Shown here: positions 6,669-14,412 of the stretch, piece after piece | How positions within the stretch are numbered: the stretch's first letter is position 1 | How the letters are laid out: each line of letters begins with the position of its first letter | Assembly: GCA_027039295.1 (NCBI GenBank) | Contig: JALWEW010000004.1 | Coordinates: 1-18,649 of the forward strand | From: Acidilobaceae archaeon | Lineage (GTDB): Archaea; Thermoproteota; Thermoprotei_A; Sulfolobales; Acidilobaceae | Direction of reading: 5' to 3' | Length of the DNA stretch: 18,649 bases | The notes under the pieces: model-generated | Seen by the model: the letters and a program-made list of their open reading frames with translations, nothing else | Databases searched by the model: none | Told to the model about the DNA's origin: nothing | Translations under genes and position numbers: made by a program

Positions 6669-7817
6669 TTAATGCTTGTCCACAACGCTGCCGGGTCCTA
6701 GTGTTGTCCTCGGGGGGATTTTGGCGGCCTCGCCTACCACTGCTCCAATCTTGGTCTTGATTTTAAGGAGCTTCTCTAGGCCCGCTAGCCTCTTGGGTGG
6801 GGACGGTGGTTCACCGGCTTCCGCTAGGGTGTATGCGCCCACTAGGGCCCTCGGCCCTATGACCGAGGCCTCGAGGTAGGAGTGTGGCCCCACCGTCGAG
6901 GCCTCCAGCGCCACAGTGTCTAGTACGACGCTGTGGGCGCCCACCGTGGAGCCAGCCTCTACCACGGTGGAGTGCACGTACGCCCCGGGCTCTACGCTCG
7001 CCCTGGGGCCTATGTAGGCTGGCCCCACGATCACTGATGATGATGCGACCCTGGCGCCGCGGGCTATGGCTACCCTGCCCTCTATCGAGACCTCCCTGCC
7101 TATCTTGGCGTCGGGGTCTATTACGGGCTGTATGAGCTGCATGGCCACCCTCTTAGCCTCTAGGAGGTCCCAGGGGTAGCCTATCTCGACCCAATCGCCG
7201 TGCCAGACAACCGCTCCCAGGACCCCCTCGGCTGCGAGCTTGTTGAGGCCGTTGTTAAAGCCCTCCCGTGCTAGGATATCCATGGCCTTGGAGGAGGCAG
7301 CCATGACCCCCGCGAATACGTAGCCCAGCTCTGCCGGGGCCTCGGAGGATCCTGGGGGCACGTAGGACTTCACCTCGCCCGAGGGCTTCATATCGACGAA
7401 TCCATAGGTCTCGAGCCCGGTGACTACGGGCACTACCGATACCACGGCCTGGTAGCCGCTTGAGGAGTAGAAGTCTAGGACCGCCGCTGAGATGCCCTTG
7501 GGGGCGGAGAGGAAGCCGGTGAACGCTAGTAGGACCAGATCCTCCGAGAGTTTCTCCGCCTCTCTCCAGGCAACCCTTATCGCCGAGTCTAGGCTCCCAA
7601 CGGTCTCCTGCTCGACCACCCTGGAGGCCTCAGTGAAGTACGCACCCCGCCCGGGAGGTGCCACAACTAGGAGGCTCCTCGTGACTGTCGAGAGCTCCTC
7701 GAGGGAGTAGGCGTATAGGGGCCTCCCGGCGAGCCTCACGAGGGCCTTTGGGGTACTCCTTATGAGGGGCCTCAGCCTGAGGCCTTCTCCCCCTGCGAGA
7801 ACTACGCCCAGCACCAT
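6669..7817 (-). CDS. GlmU-like bifunctional sugar-1-phosphate nucleotidylyltransferase / acetyltransferase
   Basis: A 382-residue cytosolic enzyme. Seen: the nucleotidyltransferase signature LAGGEGLRLRPL at 7-18 followed by STPKALVRLAGRPL, an alpha/beta domain to about 230, the VEIGYPWDLLEAKR block, and then a left-handed beta-helix of hexapeptide repeats from about 240 (IGREVSIEGRVAI, VGPAYIGPRASVEPG and so on) to the end. Known: the Sulfolobus homologue ST0452 has sugar-1-phosphate nucleotidylyltransferase and amino-sugar-1-phosphate acetyltransferase activities in UDP-GlcNAc synthesis. It starts 13 bases after glmS, which makes the first intermediate of that pathway. The reading frame extends upstream to 7961 inside glmS, but homology begins only at ATG 7817. 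No phosphoglucosamine mutase is in the window. Confidence 0.9.
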   Translation of the reverse strand: MVLGVVLAGGEGLRLRPLIRSTPKALVRLAGRPLYAYSLEELSTVTRSLLVVAPPGRGAYFTEASRVVEQETVGSLDSAIRVAWREAEKLSEDLVLLAFTGFLSAPKGISAAVLDFYSSSGYQAVVSVVPVVTGLETYGFVDMKPSGEVKSYVPPGSSEAPAELGYVFAGVMAASSKAMDILAREGFNNGLNKLAAEGVLGAVVWHGDWVEIGYPWDLLEAKRVAMQLIQPVIDPDAKIGREVSIEGRVAIARGARVASSSVIVGPAYIGPRASVEPGAYVHSTVVEAGSTVGAHSVVLDTVALEASTVGPHSYLEASVIGPRALVGAYTLAEAGEPPSPPKRLAGLEKLLKIKTKIGAVVGEAAKIPPRTTLGPGSVVDKH

Positions 7818-7830
7818 GGCCGTGCGCCCC

Positions 7831-9675
7831 CTACTCCACGGTGACGGTCTTCGCAAGGTTCCTGGGCTTGTCGGGATCGTAGCCGCTCTGCACGGCTTTA
7901 TAGTATGCGAGGAGCTGGAAGAAGGGTGTGAGAGAGTAGGGCTCCAGGAGCAGTCCGCCACCTGGCATCGAGAGTATCCTTATCCTCTCCGATGACTTGA
8001 GGTCTAACTCCATATCAGATGGCTTTAGTACCATCACATCCGCCCCCCTTGCCGCCATCTCGAGGGCGTTGCCCGCTATCTCGGGTGAGTCGCTGGTAGC
8101 AACCAGGAATACTGGGAACCCATCCTCTACTAGGGCTATGGGGCCGTGCTTGCTCTCCCCAGCGGGGTAGGCCTCGGCGTGGAGATACGCTATCTCCTTT
8201 ATCTTGAGCGCCCCCTCCTTGGCTATCGGGTACCCCAGGCCCCTCCCGAGGACGTAGATGCTCCTCCAGTTCCCTCCTCTAGAGGCTAGGAGCTTAGCCA
8301 GGGGCTCCGAGGATCTTATCGCCTCCGAGGCCACTTGGGGGGCCGCAGCGAGGATCCCCGCCTTCTCCCTCGCCTCGCTTGGGTCGAGGGCCCCGCGGGC
8401 CTCCGCAGCCCTGATTGCAAGCAACTGCAATACCATGACTTGGGAGGTAAAGGTCTTAGTGGCGGCCACCCCTATCTCGGGGCCTGCCCTTATGTAGAGC
8501 GTGAGGTCCCCCAGCCTGTCGAGGGCGCTTCCAACGACGTTCGTGACGCCGATGACAACGGCTCCACGGGCCTTGTAGGCCCTCACGGCCTCGAGGGTGT
8601 CGTATGTCTCCCCACTCTGGCTAACTGCTACAACAACGTCTCCCTCGCCTACCGTGCTCTCGTAGAACTTGAACTCACTCGAGATCAGGGGTATGGAGGC
8701 GACGCCGGCGAGCCTCGATAGGTAGTAGGAGAACACTAGGCCAGCGTGGTAGCTCGTGCCAGCCCCTACCACGTAGACTCTTGGGGCCTCGACTATGAGG
8801 CGTGCTGCCCTCGAGACCTCTGGGGCCTCTACGGCCCCGTTGTATGTGTCCTGGAGGGCCTGGGGTTGCTCGTATATCTCCTTAATCATGAAGTGGGGGT
8901 AGCCCCCCTTGCTAGCCTTCTCGAGAGTCCACTCTACAGTCTTGACCCTGGCCTGGACCTCGATTGCCTTGAGCCTCTCGTAGCCACCCGCCCCGAGGCG
9001 GTAGATCTCCACTCTGTCGGGGCTTATCCAGCCGAACTCGCCGTCCTCCAGCGTCATTATCCTCCTAGTCAGGTGCAGGAGCGCTGGTATGTCGCTGGCC
9101 ACAGCGTTCACGCCCTCGCCGAAGCCTAGTATCAGGGGGCTCCTCATTCTGGCGAAGTATATCCTACCGGGCTCCCCGGCCACGAGTATGGCCAGGGCAT
9201 AGCTCCCGTCCAGCCTTGAGAGGGCCTCGGCGAGAGCCTGGATGACGGGTAACCCGGCCTTCACGCCCTCCTCTATGAGGTGTGCTATCAGCTCTGTATC
9301 AGTCTCACTCCTCAGCCTGTGGCCCCTCGAGGCCAGCTCCTCCCTGAGGCTCGCATAGTTCCTGATAACGCCGTTGTGGACTAGTGCTATCGAGCCGTCG
9401 CAGTCCTCGTGGGGGTGTGCGTTCACGTCGTTTGGAGCGCCGTGGGTGGCCCACCTCGTGTGGCCTATAGCCGTGCTACCAACTAGGCTATCGAGCGCGA
9501 GCCTCCTCCTGACGTCGGCGAGCTTCCCCGAGGCCTTTCTAACTAGGATCCTGCCGCCAGCGTTTACAGCCACGCCAACGCTGTCATACCCCCTGTACTC
9601 CAGTCTCTCCAGCCCCTCTAGGACGAGGGGCACCACGTTACCATCCCTAGCAGTCACACCGATTATACCACACAA
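7831..9675 (-). CDS. glmS: Glutamine--fructose-6-phosphate aminotransferase (isomerizing)
   Basis: A 614-residue enzyme making glucosamine-6-phosphate from fructose-6-phosphate and glutamine. Seen: N-terminal CGIIGVTARDGN, whose Cys2 becomes the nucleophile after Met removal; GHTRWATHGAPNDVNAHPH at 73-91; a class II glutaminase domain to about 220; two SIS domains (about 290-420 with GAGTSYHAG and SQSGETYDT; about 460-600 with GRGLGYPIAKEGALKIKE and HAEAYPAGESKHGP); and the family C-terminus LAKTVTVE. The start must be TTG 9675, because the codon before Cys2 is TTG. AGGGTG lies eight bases upstream. First gene of an amino-sugar operon with the GlmU-like gene. Intact and of normal length. Confidence 0.97.
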   Translation of the reverse strand: MCGIIGVTARDGNVVPLVLEGLERLEYRGYDSVGVAVNAGGRILVRKASGKLADVRRRLALDSLVGSTAIGHTRWATHGAPNDVNAHPHEDCDGSIALVHNGVIRNYASLREELASRGHRLRSETDTELIAHLIEEGVKAGLPVIQALAEALSRLDGSYALAILVAGEPGRIYFARMRSPLILGFGEGVNAVASDIPALLHLTRRIMTLEDGEFGWISPDRVEIYRLGAGGYERLKAIEVQARVKTVEWTLEKASKGGYPHFMIKEIYEQPQALQDTYNGAVEAPEVSRAARLIVEAPRVYVVGAGTSYHAGLVFSYYLSRLAGVASIPLISSEFKFYESTVGEGDVVVAVSQSGETYDTLEAVRAYKARGAVVIGVTNVVGSALDRLGDLTLYIRAGPEIGVAATKTFTSQVMVLQLLAIRAAEARGALDPSEAREKAGILAAAPQVASEAIRSSEPLAKLLASRGGNWRSIYVLGRGLGYPIAKEGALKIKEIAYLHAEAYPAGESKHGPIALVEDGFPVFLVATSDSPEIAGNALEMAARGADVMVLKPSDMELDLKSSERIRILSMPGGGLLLEPYSLTPFFQLLAYYKAVQSGYDPDKPRNLAKTVTVE

Positions 9676-9736
9676 GACTGCGGCACCCTACCAGCGCCCG
9701 CCTCCTAAGCGGTGCCCGAGGCTATCAAGCGTTCCC

Positions 9737-9745
9737 CATATATGC
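9737..9745 (-). promoter_or_regulatory. Probable TATA box of glmS
   Basis: The minus strand reads GCATATATG, the best A/T box upstream of glmS, 61-69 bases from its TTG. This implies a leader of about 35-40 bases, longer than for neighbouring genes, and leaves room for leader control. A small palindrome GTGGAATCCAC at 9789-9799 lies about 45 bases further upstream. Confidence 0.45.
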
Positions 9746-9779
9746 TACCCGCTTGAATACTCCCAGCTCCACCCCAAAT

Positions 9780-9976
9780 AGGGGGGATGTGGAATCCACG
9801 GGCCCGAGCCCTCCCGGGGCAGTGAGGTCACCTGTCTCAGCCGAACCCTCCCATCTAGTCATGGGTCTGCCTAAAGGAGGTTGGGTTATGCAGAAAGAGC
9901 CGAAGAGGCTATTGAAGGCCTAAGCGGCGAAGCCTGGAGGGTAGGGGTTGTACTCGCCTCTAGCCCCCTAGGCCTC
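9780..9976 (+). other. Gap between peroxiredoxin and glmS: possible folded RNA or micro-ORF
   Basis: No conventional gene is seen here. On the plus strand a strong ribosome site AAAGGAGG (9873-9880) sits seven bases before ATG 9888, which opens an 11-codon frame MQKEPKRLLKA ending in TAA at 9923. The same stretch can fold: CCCAT (9850-9854) with ATGGG (9861-9865), and ACCCTCC (9845-9851) with GGAGGGT (9936-9942). Either a micro-ORF, a small RNA, or chance; no clear plus-strand promoter is visible. Confidence 0.25.
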
Positions 9977-10672
9977 CTAGGCCTTGCAGGCCCTCTCGAG
10001 GTACCTGGCCGCCTTCTCGGCCTCCTCCTTTGCCGCCTCCTTGTGGCAGAACCACCAGTCGAAGCACTCGTAGTGCTTGAGTCTCTCCTGGGCCTCCTGT
10101 ATCGTCGAGGCAGGCGGCACTATGACTCTGTCGCCTATTAGTTCGTTATGTGGCCAGTTGGCTGGTATTGCTGCGCCGTACTTGTCGGCCACCTGGAGTC
10201 CTATCACCATGCGGAGTATCTCGTCTATAAGCCTGCCCAGCTCTAGTGGGTAGTAGAGTATAGCCCTTATCACGCCCTTAGGGTCGACTATGAATACCGC
10301 CCTCACGGTGTTTGTCACACTCTCGGCGTGGAGCATGCCGAGCTTCTTGGCCACGTAGCCCTGGGGGTCCGCTATTATGGGGAAGGGTATCTCGACCCCG
10401 AGCTTCTCCTTTATCCACTCGACCCACTTTATGTGGCTGTGGACCGTGTCGACGCTCAGTCCTATCAGTTCCGTGTTGATGCTCTTGAAGTCCTCGTACC
10501 TCTTCGCGAATGCCACGAACTCCGTCGTGCATACAGGCGTGAAGTCCCCGGGATGGCTGAATAGTACGAACCACTTCCCGCTGAATGCGTCCGGGAGCTT
10601 TATGGGGCCATGCGTGGTCACGACGTCCATCTCAGGGAATCTCTCTCCGATAAGCGGGATCTCGCCAGGCAT
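9977..10672 (-). CDS. Peroxiredoxin (Prx6-type, Aeropyrum thiol peroxidase-like)
   Basis: A 231-residue thiol peroxidase that reduces hydrogen peroxide and organic hydroperoxides in the cytosol. Seen: the peroxidatic motif HPGDFTPVCTTEF with C48, GLSVDTVHSHIKWVEWI further on, and a C-terminal ECFDWWFC with C203 and C209 at the spacing of the two C-terminal cysteines of the Aeropyrum enzyme, plus an extra C229 near the end. Known: the archaeal Prx6 group forms decameric rings, and the C-terminal cysteines serve resolution. The start is ATG 10672 (PGEIPLIGERFPEM matches the family start); a GTG immediately before it is an alternative. AGGTGG lies six bases upstream. It lies downstream of the cytochrome bd-type genes, with its own promoter, and plausibly deals with peroxide from respiration. 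Confidence 0.95.
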   Translation of the reverse strand: MPGEIPLIGERFPEMDVVTTHGPIKLPDAFSGKWFVLFSHPGDFTPVCTTEFVAFAKRYEDFKSINTELIGLSVDTVHSHIKWVEWIKEKLGVEIPFPIIADPQGYVAKKLGMLHAESVTNTVRAVFIVDPKGVIRAILYYPLELGRLIDEILRMVIGLQVADKYGAAIPANWPHNELIGDRVIVPPASTIQEAQERLKHYECFDWWFCHKEAAKEEAEKAARYLERACKA

Positions 10673-10712
10673 CACTTACCACCTAGGATGCAGGTCGAAA
10701 CGAGTGCTGGTT

Positions 10713-10728
10713 CCTATATATCGTTAAG
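10713..10728 (-). promoter_or_regulatory. Promoter of the peroxiredoxin gene
   Basis: The minus strand reads CTTAACGATATATAGG, a clear TATA element with an A/T-rich upstream part, about 42-49 bases before ATG 10672. It predicts a leader of roughly 20 bases. Because it sits in the gap after cydA', the peroxiredoxin gene is likely expressed independently of the oxidase genes. Confidence 0.6.
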
Positions 10729-10786
10729 TATGTATCTCAGAGGCTAGTTTTGGGTAGAAAATCGCTAGGAAGGGGGTTATGCCGTG

Positions 10787-12037
10787 CTAGTAGCTTGACT
10801 CGCTGCCCCCTGGCTTGAGTAGTAGCACATAGACGAAGTAGAACGCTGCCGCTATCAGGAACGCCAGGAAGCCGGCAGTTAGCCACGTGACCCCGGGTAG
10901 CGTTGCTATTGTGTTATAGTTCCTGAGGTCGAGTACCTGGAGTAAATATGATGCGACCTCGCCGCGGGACTGCGGTGGCACCTCTGCCAGCAGGCTGGCT
11001 ACCACCTTCTTGTCGGTCACGGCCGCGATGAACCATGGGTACTGGCTGAACGCGTTCAGGTACTCGCCGGTGACTATGGTCGCCAGGGCCGAGAAGCCAG
11101 CATAGAGGAGGTACTTTGCGCGGGGCGCTATCGCCTCCGCCTCGCGCCGCACCGCCTTGTAAGCCAGTGCTACTATAACTAGCTGTGAGAGATAGAAGAA
11201 CATCTTTAGCGCAAAGGCCCACGAGAAGTTGTAGGTGACAACGCCGTCCCCCACCTTCCAGCCGAAGCCGCCGAATATGTTATTGAACTTGTATGGTATG
11301 TTCATTAGGCTTAGCGCGTACCAGAGCCCGAGGAAGAACATCGCTACAAGACCTACGAGGGCCGGACCTAGCATCTGTCTGACAACGATGCCGGAGGCCT
11401 CCTTTACTAGGCCTTCGCTGTGCGTGTAGCGGTATGCGTAGCCGGCTGCCACGACGACGAATGTAGCCGTTAGAGCCCCGACTATTGTCTTGAGGTAGAA
11501 CGGCCAGAAGGTCGGGTTGTGAGCTAGGAATTCAGTCACGCTCAGGTAGAACTTGCCCTGCGCCGCGTCGAAGTGCAGCCCTGTGGGTATGTTGAGGAAG
11601 GCGAAGACGGCCCTGAAGCCGAAGGGTATTAGGAAGGCCGATATCACCAGCAGCGTTCCTATCACGTTGTGGGCCGTGAGGCTCCAGCGGTCCCAGCCAT
11701 ACCAGTAGAGGGCCAGCATGAGGAAGTGTAGCGCTATCATCATTATGGCTATACTGAACGGTACGAGGGCCACGTGGCCTGCGAGGCCTATGAACTTCGG
11801 GTAGAAGCTGAGCAGGAACACCGTGAACGCGGTAGCAAATACCCCGGCGAGGCCGTATATGGCGGCGTAGACCCTCGTCATGCTCCTAGCTACGTACTCG
11901 AACCTCGGATCCCCGACACCCTTGTTGCGGTAGTAGACCATCAGGGGTGGGAGTCCGACTGAGAGGTTGACCATCATTATGTGGGCGCCGAAGGTGAAGG
12001 CGAGCCAGAATGTAGCCGGGTTCAAGGTGCTAGCCAC
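10787..12037 (-). CDS. CydA-like second subunit (CydA') of an archaeal cytochrome bd-type oxidase
   Basis: A 416-residue integral membrane protein with about eight or nine hydrophobic helices. Seen: a conserved N-terminal histidine H19 in TFGAHIMMVN and GW-D-W at the end of the fourth helix (LYWYGWDRW). The acidic pair of the CydA proton path is absent: the aligned segment reads SIAIMMIALHFL. There is no Q-loop and only a remnant of the GRQPW motif (SQYPW). Known: archaeal CydAA' oxidases replace CydB with such a CydA paralogue. The start is GTG 12037, with GGGGGTGAT four bases upstream, 13 bases after the cydA stop, so the two are one operon. No CydB is in the window. Inferred role: structural partner of CydA that may bind a heme through H19. 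Confidence 0.85.
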   Translation of the reverse strand: MASTLNPATFWLAFTFGAHIMMVNLSVGLPPLMVYYRNKGVGDPRFEYVARSMTRVYAAIYGLAGVFATAFTVFLLSFYPKFIGLAGHVALVPFSIAIMMIALHFLMLALYWYGWDRWSLTAHNVIGTLLVISAFLIPFGFRAVFAFLNIPTGLHFDAAQGKFYLSVTEFLAHNPTFWPFYLKTIVGALTATFVVVAAGYAYRYTHSEGLVKEASGIVVRQMLGPALVGLVAMFFLGLWYALSLMNIPYKFNNIFGGFGWKVGDGVVTYNFSWAFALKMFFYLSQLVIVALAYKAVRREAEAIAPRAKYLLYAGFSALATIVTGEYLNAFSQYPWFIAAVTDKKVVASLLAEVPPQSRGEVASYLLQVLDLRNYNTIATLPGVTWLTAGFLAFLIAAAFYFVYVLLLKPGGSESSY

Positions 12038-12050
12038 ACGCCATCACCCC

Positions 12051-13835
12051 CTAGGCCTTCTCAGGATTCCCAGGTACCCAAAGGATCCTGTAGACACCGT
12101 AGGCTAGGAGTACGAGGAGGCCTATGAGGTACACGGCTACCAGTGCCACCTCCCCGGTACTCGGCGGGTTGACAGTCTGGGCCGTGTCAACCGTCATCAC
12201 ACCGTAGATCGTCCAGGGCTTCCTGCCTATCTCCCTCGTGGCCCAGCCTAGTAAGCTGACCAGCTGGATCAGTATTGGCATTGCATAGCCCGGCTTGCTT
12301 ATCCATCCAGGCAGGTTGAAGTTGGGCCAGCCCCTCCACACGTAGTACACTGCTGCGAGGGCGTAGAGGCCCAGGAGTATAGCTAGGTACACCTTGCCAT
12401 AGTAGAGGTAGTGCACTATTAAGGGCGGCCTGCAGTCAACCAGGCCCCTCATGGCGTCGCTGGGTATCGAGGGGTTCATCTGGTGCAGCTTATCTGAGAG
12501 CTTGCAGTAGCAGTAGTCCTTCGGTATTGCATCGTAGCTCGGGAGTTTAGCGTGCATGCTACCATAGGCTAGGAGTGGCATAAGCTTGTCCTCGAAGAGG
12601 CTCCTAAAGGGGCCTGTCATAGTATGCTTTAGCTGGCTAGTAGTGGCCTCCATGGCCGCTAGCTTCTCGGGGTTGTAGATTGCTATGGCGCGGCCCATCT
12701 CGTGGCCGAAGACGAGGCCCTGCATCGTTATCACTATGAGGCCTGTGACGGCTGCGAAGGCGAAGGCCTTCCTCACGTACTCCAGGTAGTCTTCGTCGCG
12801 CCTGTTCCTGTACTGGAGGTACCTTATAGCGTAGGCCCCCATGAGCGTGAAGGCGCTCGTTGTTATAGCGGCTCCGTAGACGTGTATTATGCTCGCCCAG
12901 TAGACGGGGCTCTTGAATGTAACCGAGTAGACACCCTCATCCCTTACTGTCTGCTTTACAATGGGCTCTACGATGCTCTTCACGGGTGTGTTGAGTAGTA
13001 TCGGCGCGAGGCTCGCGTGCTCCTGCACGTAGGTCTTGTTAACAACGAACTGGAGTATGCTATCCTTCACTGTGTAGCCCCTATACATCTCGAAGACGAG
13101 CCTCTGAACGATTCTTACAGGCATCTCTACCACTACGGCGTTACCTGCTTTATTCATGCCCACAACGGTCATACCGGCCTTCTCTAGAAGGGGTATGTTG
13201 AGTAGCTTTAGGGTCGGTATCGACACCTTGGATCCGTTGGGTAGCTCTAGGATTAGCCTCAGTGGCACGTGGAGTGTGAACTTGGGGTAGCCCTCCGCGT
13301 ACATGAAGTGCCACGTCGTGGTGTTATAGGCTGGCACTATCCCCGTGGGGGCTACCATGTAAGCGTTAACGCTTACTATCATTGCCGCTGAGTACCAGGC
13401 GCCCGCCATGCCTAGGAATAGTATTGCCGTGTGCGCCTTGAGGGATAGCTTGCCCCAGCCGTACCACATCATGTATAGAAACACTACCTCCATAATGAAC
13501 GCGAATATCTCCGCGTAGAGCGGGAAGTATATGAAGTCGCCCGCGGCCTCCGTGAGGTTCGGCCATAGGAGTACGAGGCCGAACTCCGCAGCGGTGCCCG
13601 TGGCTGCGCCGAGGGCGAACATTAATATGAAGCCCTTGACCAGCGTCCTGGTGAGGCGCTCCCAGTGCTCGTTATGGGTCCTGAGGTATATGAGTCTAGC
13701 CACGAATGCTAGGAACGAGAGGCCTAGGACGTACTGTAGTATGGCCCAGTGTACCTCTATCCCAACGAGTGATAGGACCCTCAGGTGGCCAGCCGGATAA
13801 GCCTGTAGCCATTGGCCGAGTAGCCCCTCGGCCAC
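12051..13835 (-). CDS. cydA: Cytochrome bd-type quinol oxidase catalytic subunit CydA
   Basis: A 594-residue membrane protein reducing oxygen with quinol electrons. Seen: N-terminal heme-ligand histidine H29 (IEVHWAIL); LGAATGTAAEFG; E109 and E116 in YAEIFAFIMEVV, the acidic pair of the proton path; second histidine H318 (IIHVYGA); quinol-site residues K391 and E396 in EKLAAMEA after FGHEMGR; and GRKPW at 537-541. Odd: about 150 residues lie between the WYGW helix and H318, far more than the roughly 40 in E. coli from memory; the third heme-ligand position appears to be Tyr483, not Met; and the loop after the quinol site has CYC and DC cysteines. Start GTG 13835 is chosen because the longer frame to 13970 has an unrelated N-terminus and a TATA-like box lies 38 bases upstream of this GTG. 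Operon with cydA'. Confidence 0.92.
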   Translation of the reverse strand: MAEGLLGQWLQAYPAGHLRVLSLVGIEVHWAILQYVLGLSFLAFVARLIYLRTHNEHWERLTRTLVKGFILMFALGAATGTAAEFGLVLLWPNLTEAAGDFIYFPLYAEIFAFIMEVVFLYMMWYGWGKLSLKAHTAILFLGMAGAWYSAAMIVSVNAYMVAPTGIVPAYNTTTWHFMYAEGYPKFTLHVPLRLILELPNGSKVSIPTLKLLNIPLLEKAGMTVVGMNKAGNAVVVEMPVRIVQRLVFEMYRGYTVKDSILQFVVNKTYVQEHASLAPILLNTPVKSIVEPIVKQTVRDEGVYSVTFKSPVYWASIIHVYGAAITTSAFTLMGAYAIRYLQYRNRRDEDYLEYVRKAFAFAAVTGLIVITMQGLVFGHEMGRAIAIYNPEKLAAMEATTSQLKHTMTGPFRSLFEDKLMPLLAYGSMHAKLPSYDAIPKDYCYCKLSDKLHQMNPSIPSDAMRGLVDCRPPLIVHYLYYGKVYLAILLGLYALAAVYYVWRGWPNFNLPGWISKPGYAMPILIQLVSLLGWATREIGRKPWTIYGVMTVDTAQTVNPPSTGEVALVAVYLIGLLVLLAYGVYRILWVPGNPEKA

Positions 13836-13872
13836 TGAGACAGCACCCGCATCCTCTCTGAAGTGGGTTCTA

Positions 13873-13888
13873 GCTTTTATCTCCTTTG
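13873..13888 (-). promoter_or_regulatory. Promoter of the cydA-cydA' operon
   Basis: The minus strand reads CAAAGGAGATAAAAGC: a purine-rich TFB-like element followed by GATAAAAG, ending 38 bases before the GTG of cydA. This predicts a leader of about 15-20 bases and supports the shorter protein start. Another A/T stretch, CATATTTACA, lies just upstream. Confidence 0.5.
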
Positions 13889-13956
13889 TGTAAATATGAA
13901 GTTCTCCGATACAAGTCTCCTCGCAGACGCAAAAGGCTCGGTCAAGGCTGAACTCT

Positions 13957-14004
13957 TCACAGCCCCCCATGGGGCTCGGGGTCGCCTGGGGTCGTCACAG
14001 CCCC
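13957..14004. repeat. Direct repeat TCACAGCCCC between cydA and the MetRS beta-like gene
   Basis: TCACAGCCCC occurs at 13957-13966 and 13995-14004, starts 38 bases apart. The first copy also forms a dyad AGCCCC-CCAT-GGGGCT (13961-13976). The pair lies upstream of both divergent genes and could be a regulator site; chance is possible in GC-rich DNA. Confidence 0.4.
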
Positions 14005-14070
14005 ATACCTGGAGGTGGGGAGAGCCTAATAGCTGAGGCCCACCCGAGCCCGGGGCCGGGGGTGGCTGGA

Positions 14071-14412
14071 GTGGCGGAGGGCCTGATATCCATTGATGAC
14101 TTCAAGAGGGTGGACCTGAGGGTTGGGAGGGTCGTGGAGGCCGAGGCCGTCCCGGGCAGTAGGAAGCTCATCAGGCTCGTCGTTGACTTAGGCAGCGAGA
14201 AGAGGCAGGTGCTTGCTGGCCTCGCGAAGTGGTACAAGCCCGAGGATTTCCTCGGCAAGACTGTAGTAGTCGTGGCCAACCTGAAGCCGAAGAGGATGGC
14301 TGGCCTCGAGAGCCAGGGCATGCTGCTGGCTACCTGCGGCGAGGACGGGAGGCCCGTGCCCCTCGGCGTCTGGGATCCCAGGGAAGTGAAGCCGGGGGAG
14401 AGGGTCTGCTAA
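14071..14412 (+). CDS. Methionyl-tRNA synthetase beta-like tRNA-binding protein
   Basis: A 113-residue OB-fold protein. Seen: ISIDDFKRVDLRVGRVVEAE at the N-terminus, VPGSRKLIRLVVDLG, KRQVLAGLAKWYKPEDFLGK, VVVVANLKPKRMAGLESQGMLL and a short C-terminal tail; this is the full tRNA-binding (Trbp111/EMAP-II-type) domain. Known: in many archaea it is a separate subunit that dimerises and helps MetRS bind tRNA; a CsaA-like chaperone is the less likely alternative, since this sequence matches the MetRS C-terminal type. The start is GTG 14071, with GGGGGTGG six bases upstream and a weak CCTAATAG box about 40 bases upstream; the frame to 13969 adds non-conserved residues. It ends overlapping the stop of the convergent gene. 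Confidence 0.9.
   Translation: MAEGLISIDDFKRVDLRVGRVVEAEAVPGSRKLIRLVVDLGSEKRQVLAGLAKWYKPEDFLGKTVVVVANLKPKRMAGLESQGMLLATCGEDGRPVPLGVWDPREVKPGERVC

Noticed and set aside
7818..7961. N-terminal extension of the GlmU-like protein into glmS
   Set aside because: The extra residues are serine/proline-rich and non-conserved, and the nucleotidyltransferase motif begins immediately after ATG 7817.
9881..10141. An 86-codon plus-strand frame starting TTG after a strong ribosome site
   Set aside because: Its second half is antisense to the peroxiredoxin and leucine-rich without motifs. The ribosome site is spaced for ATG 9888 in another frame, not for this TTG.
13836..13970. N-terminal extension of CydA with several cysteines
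   Set aside because: It spans the probable TATA-like box and has no membrane or CydA homology, so translation most likely starts at GTG 13835.
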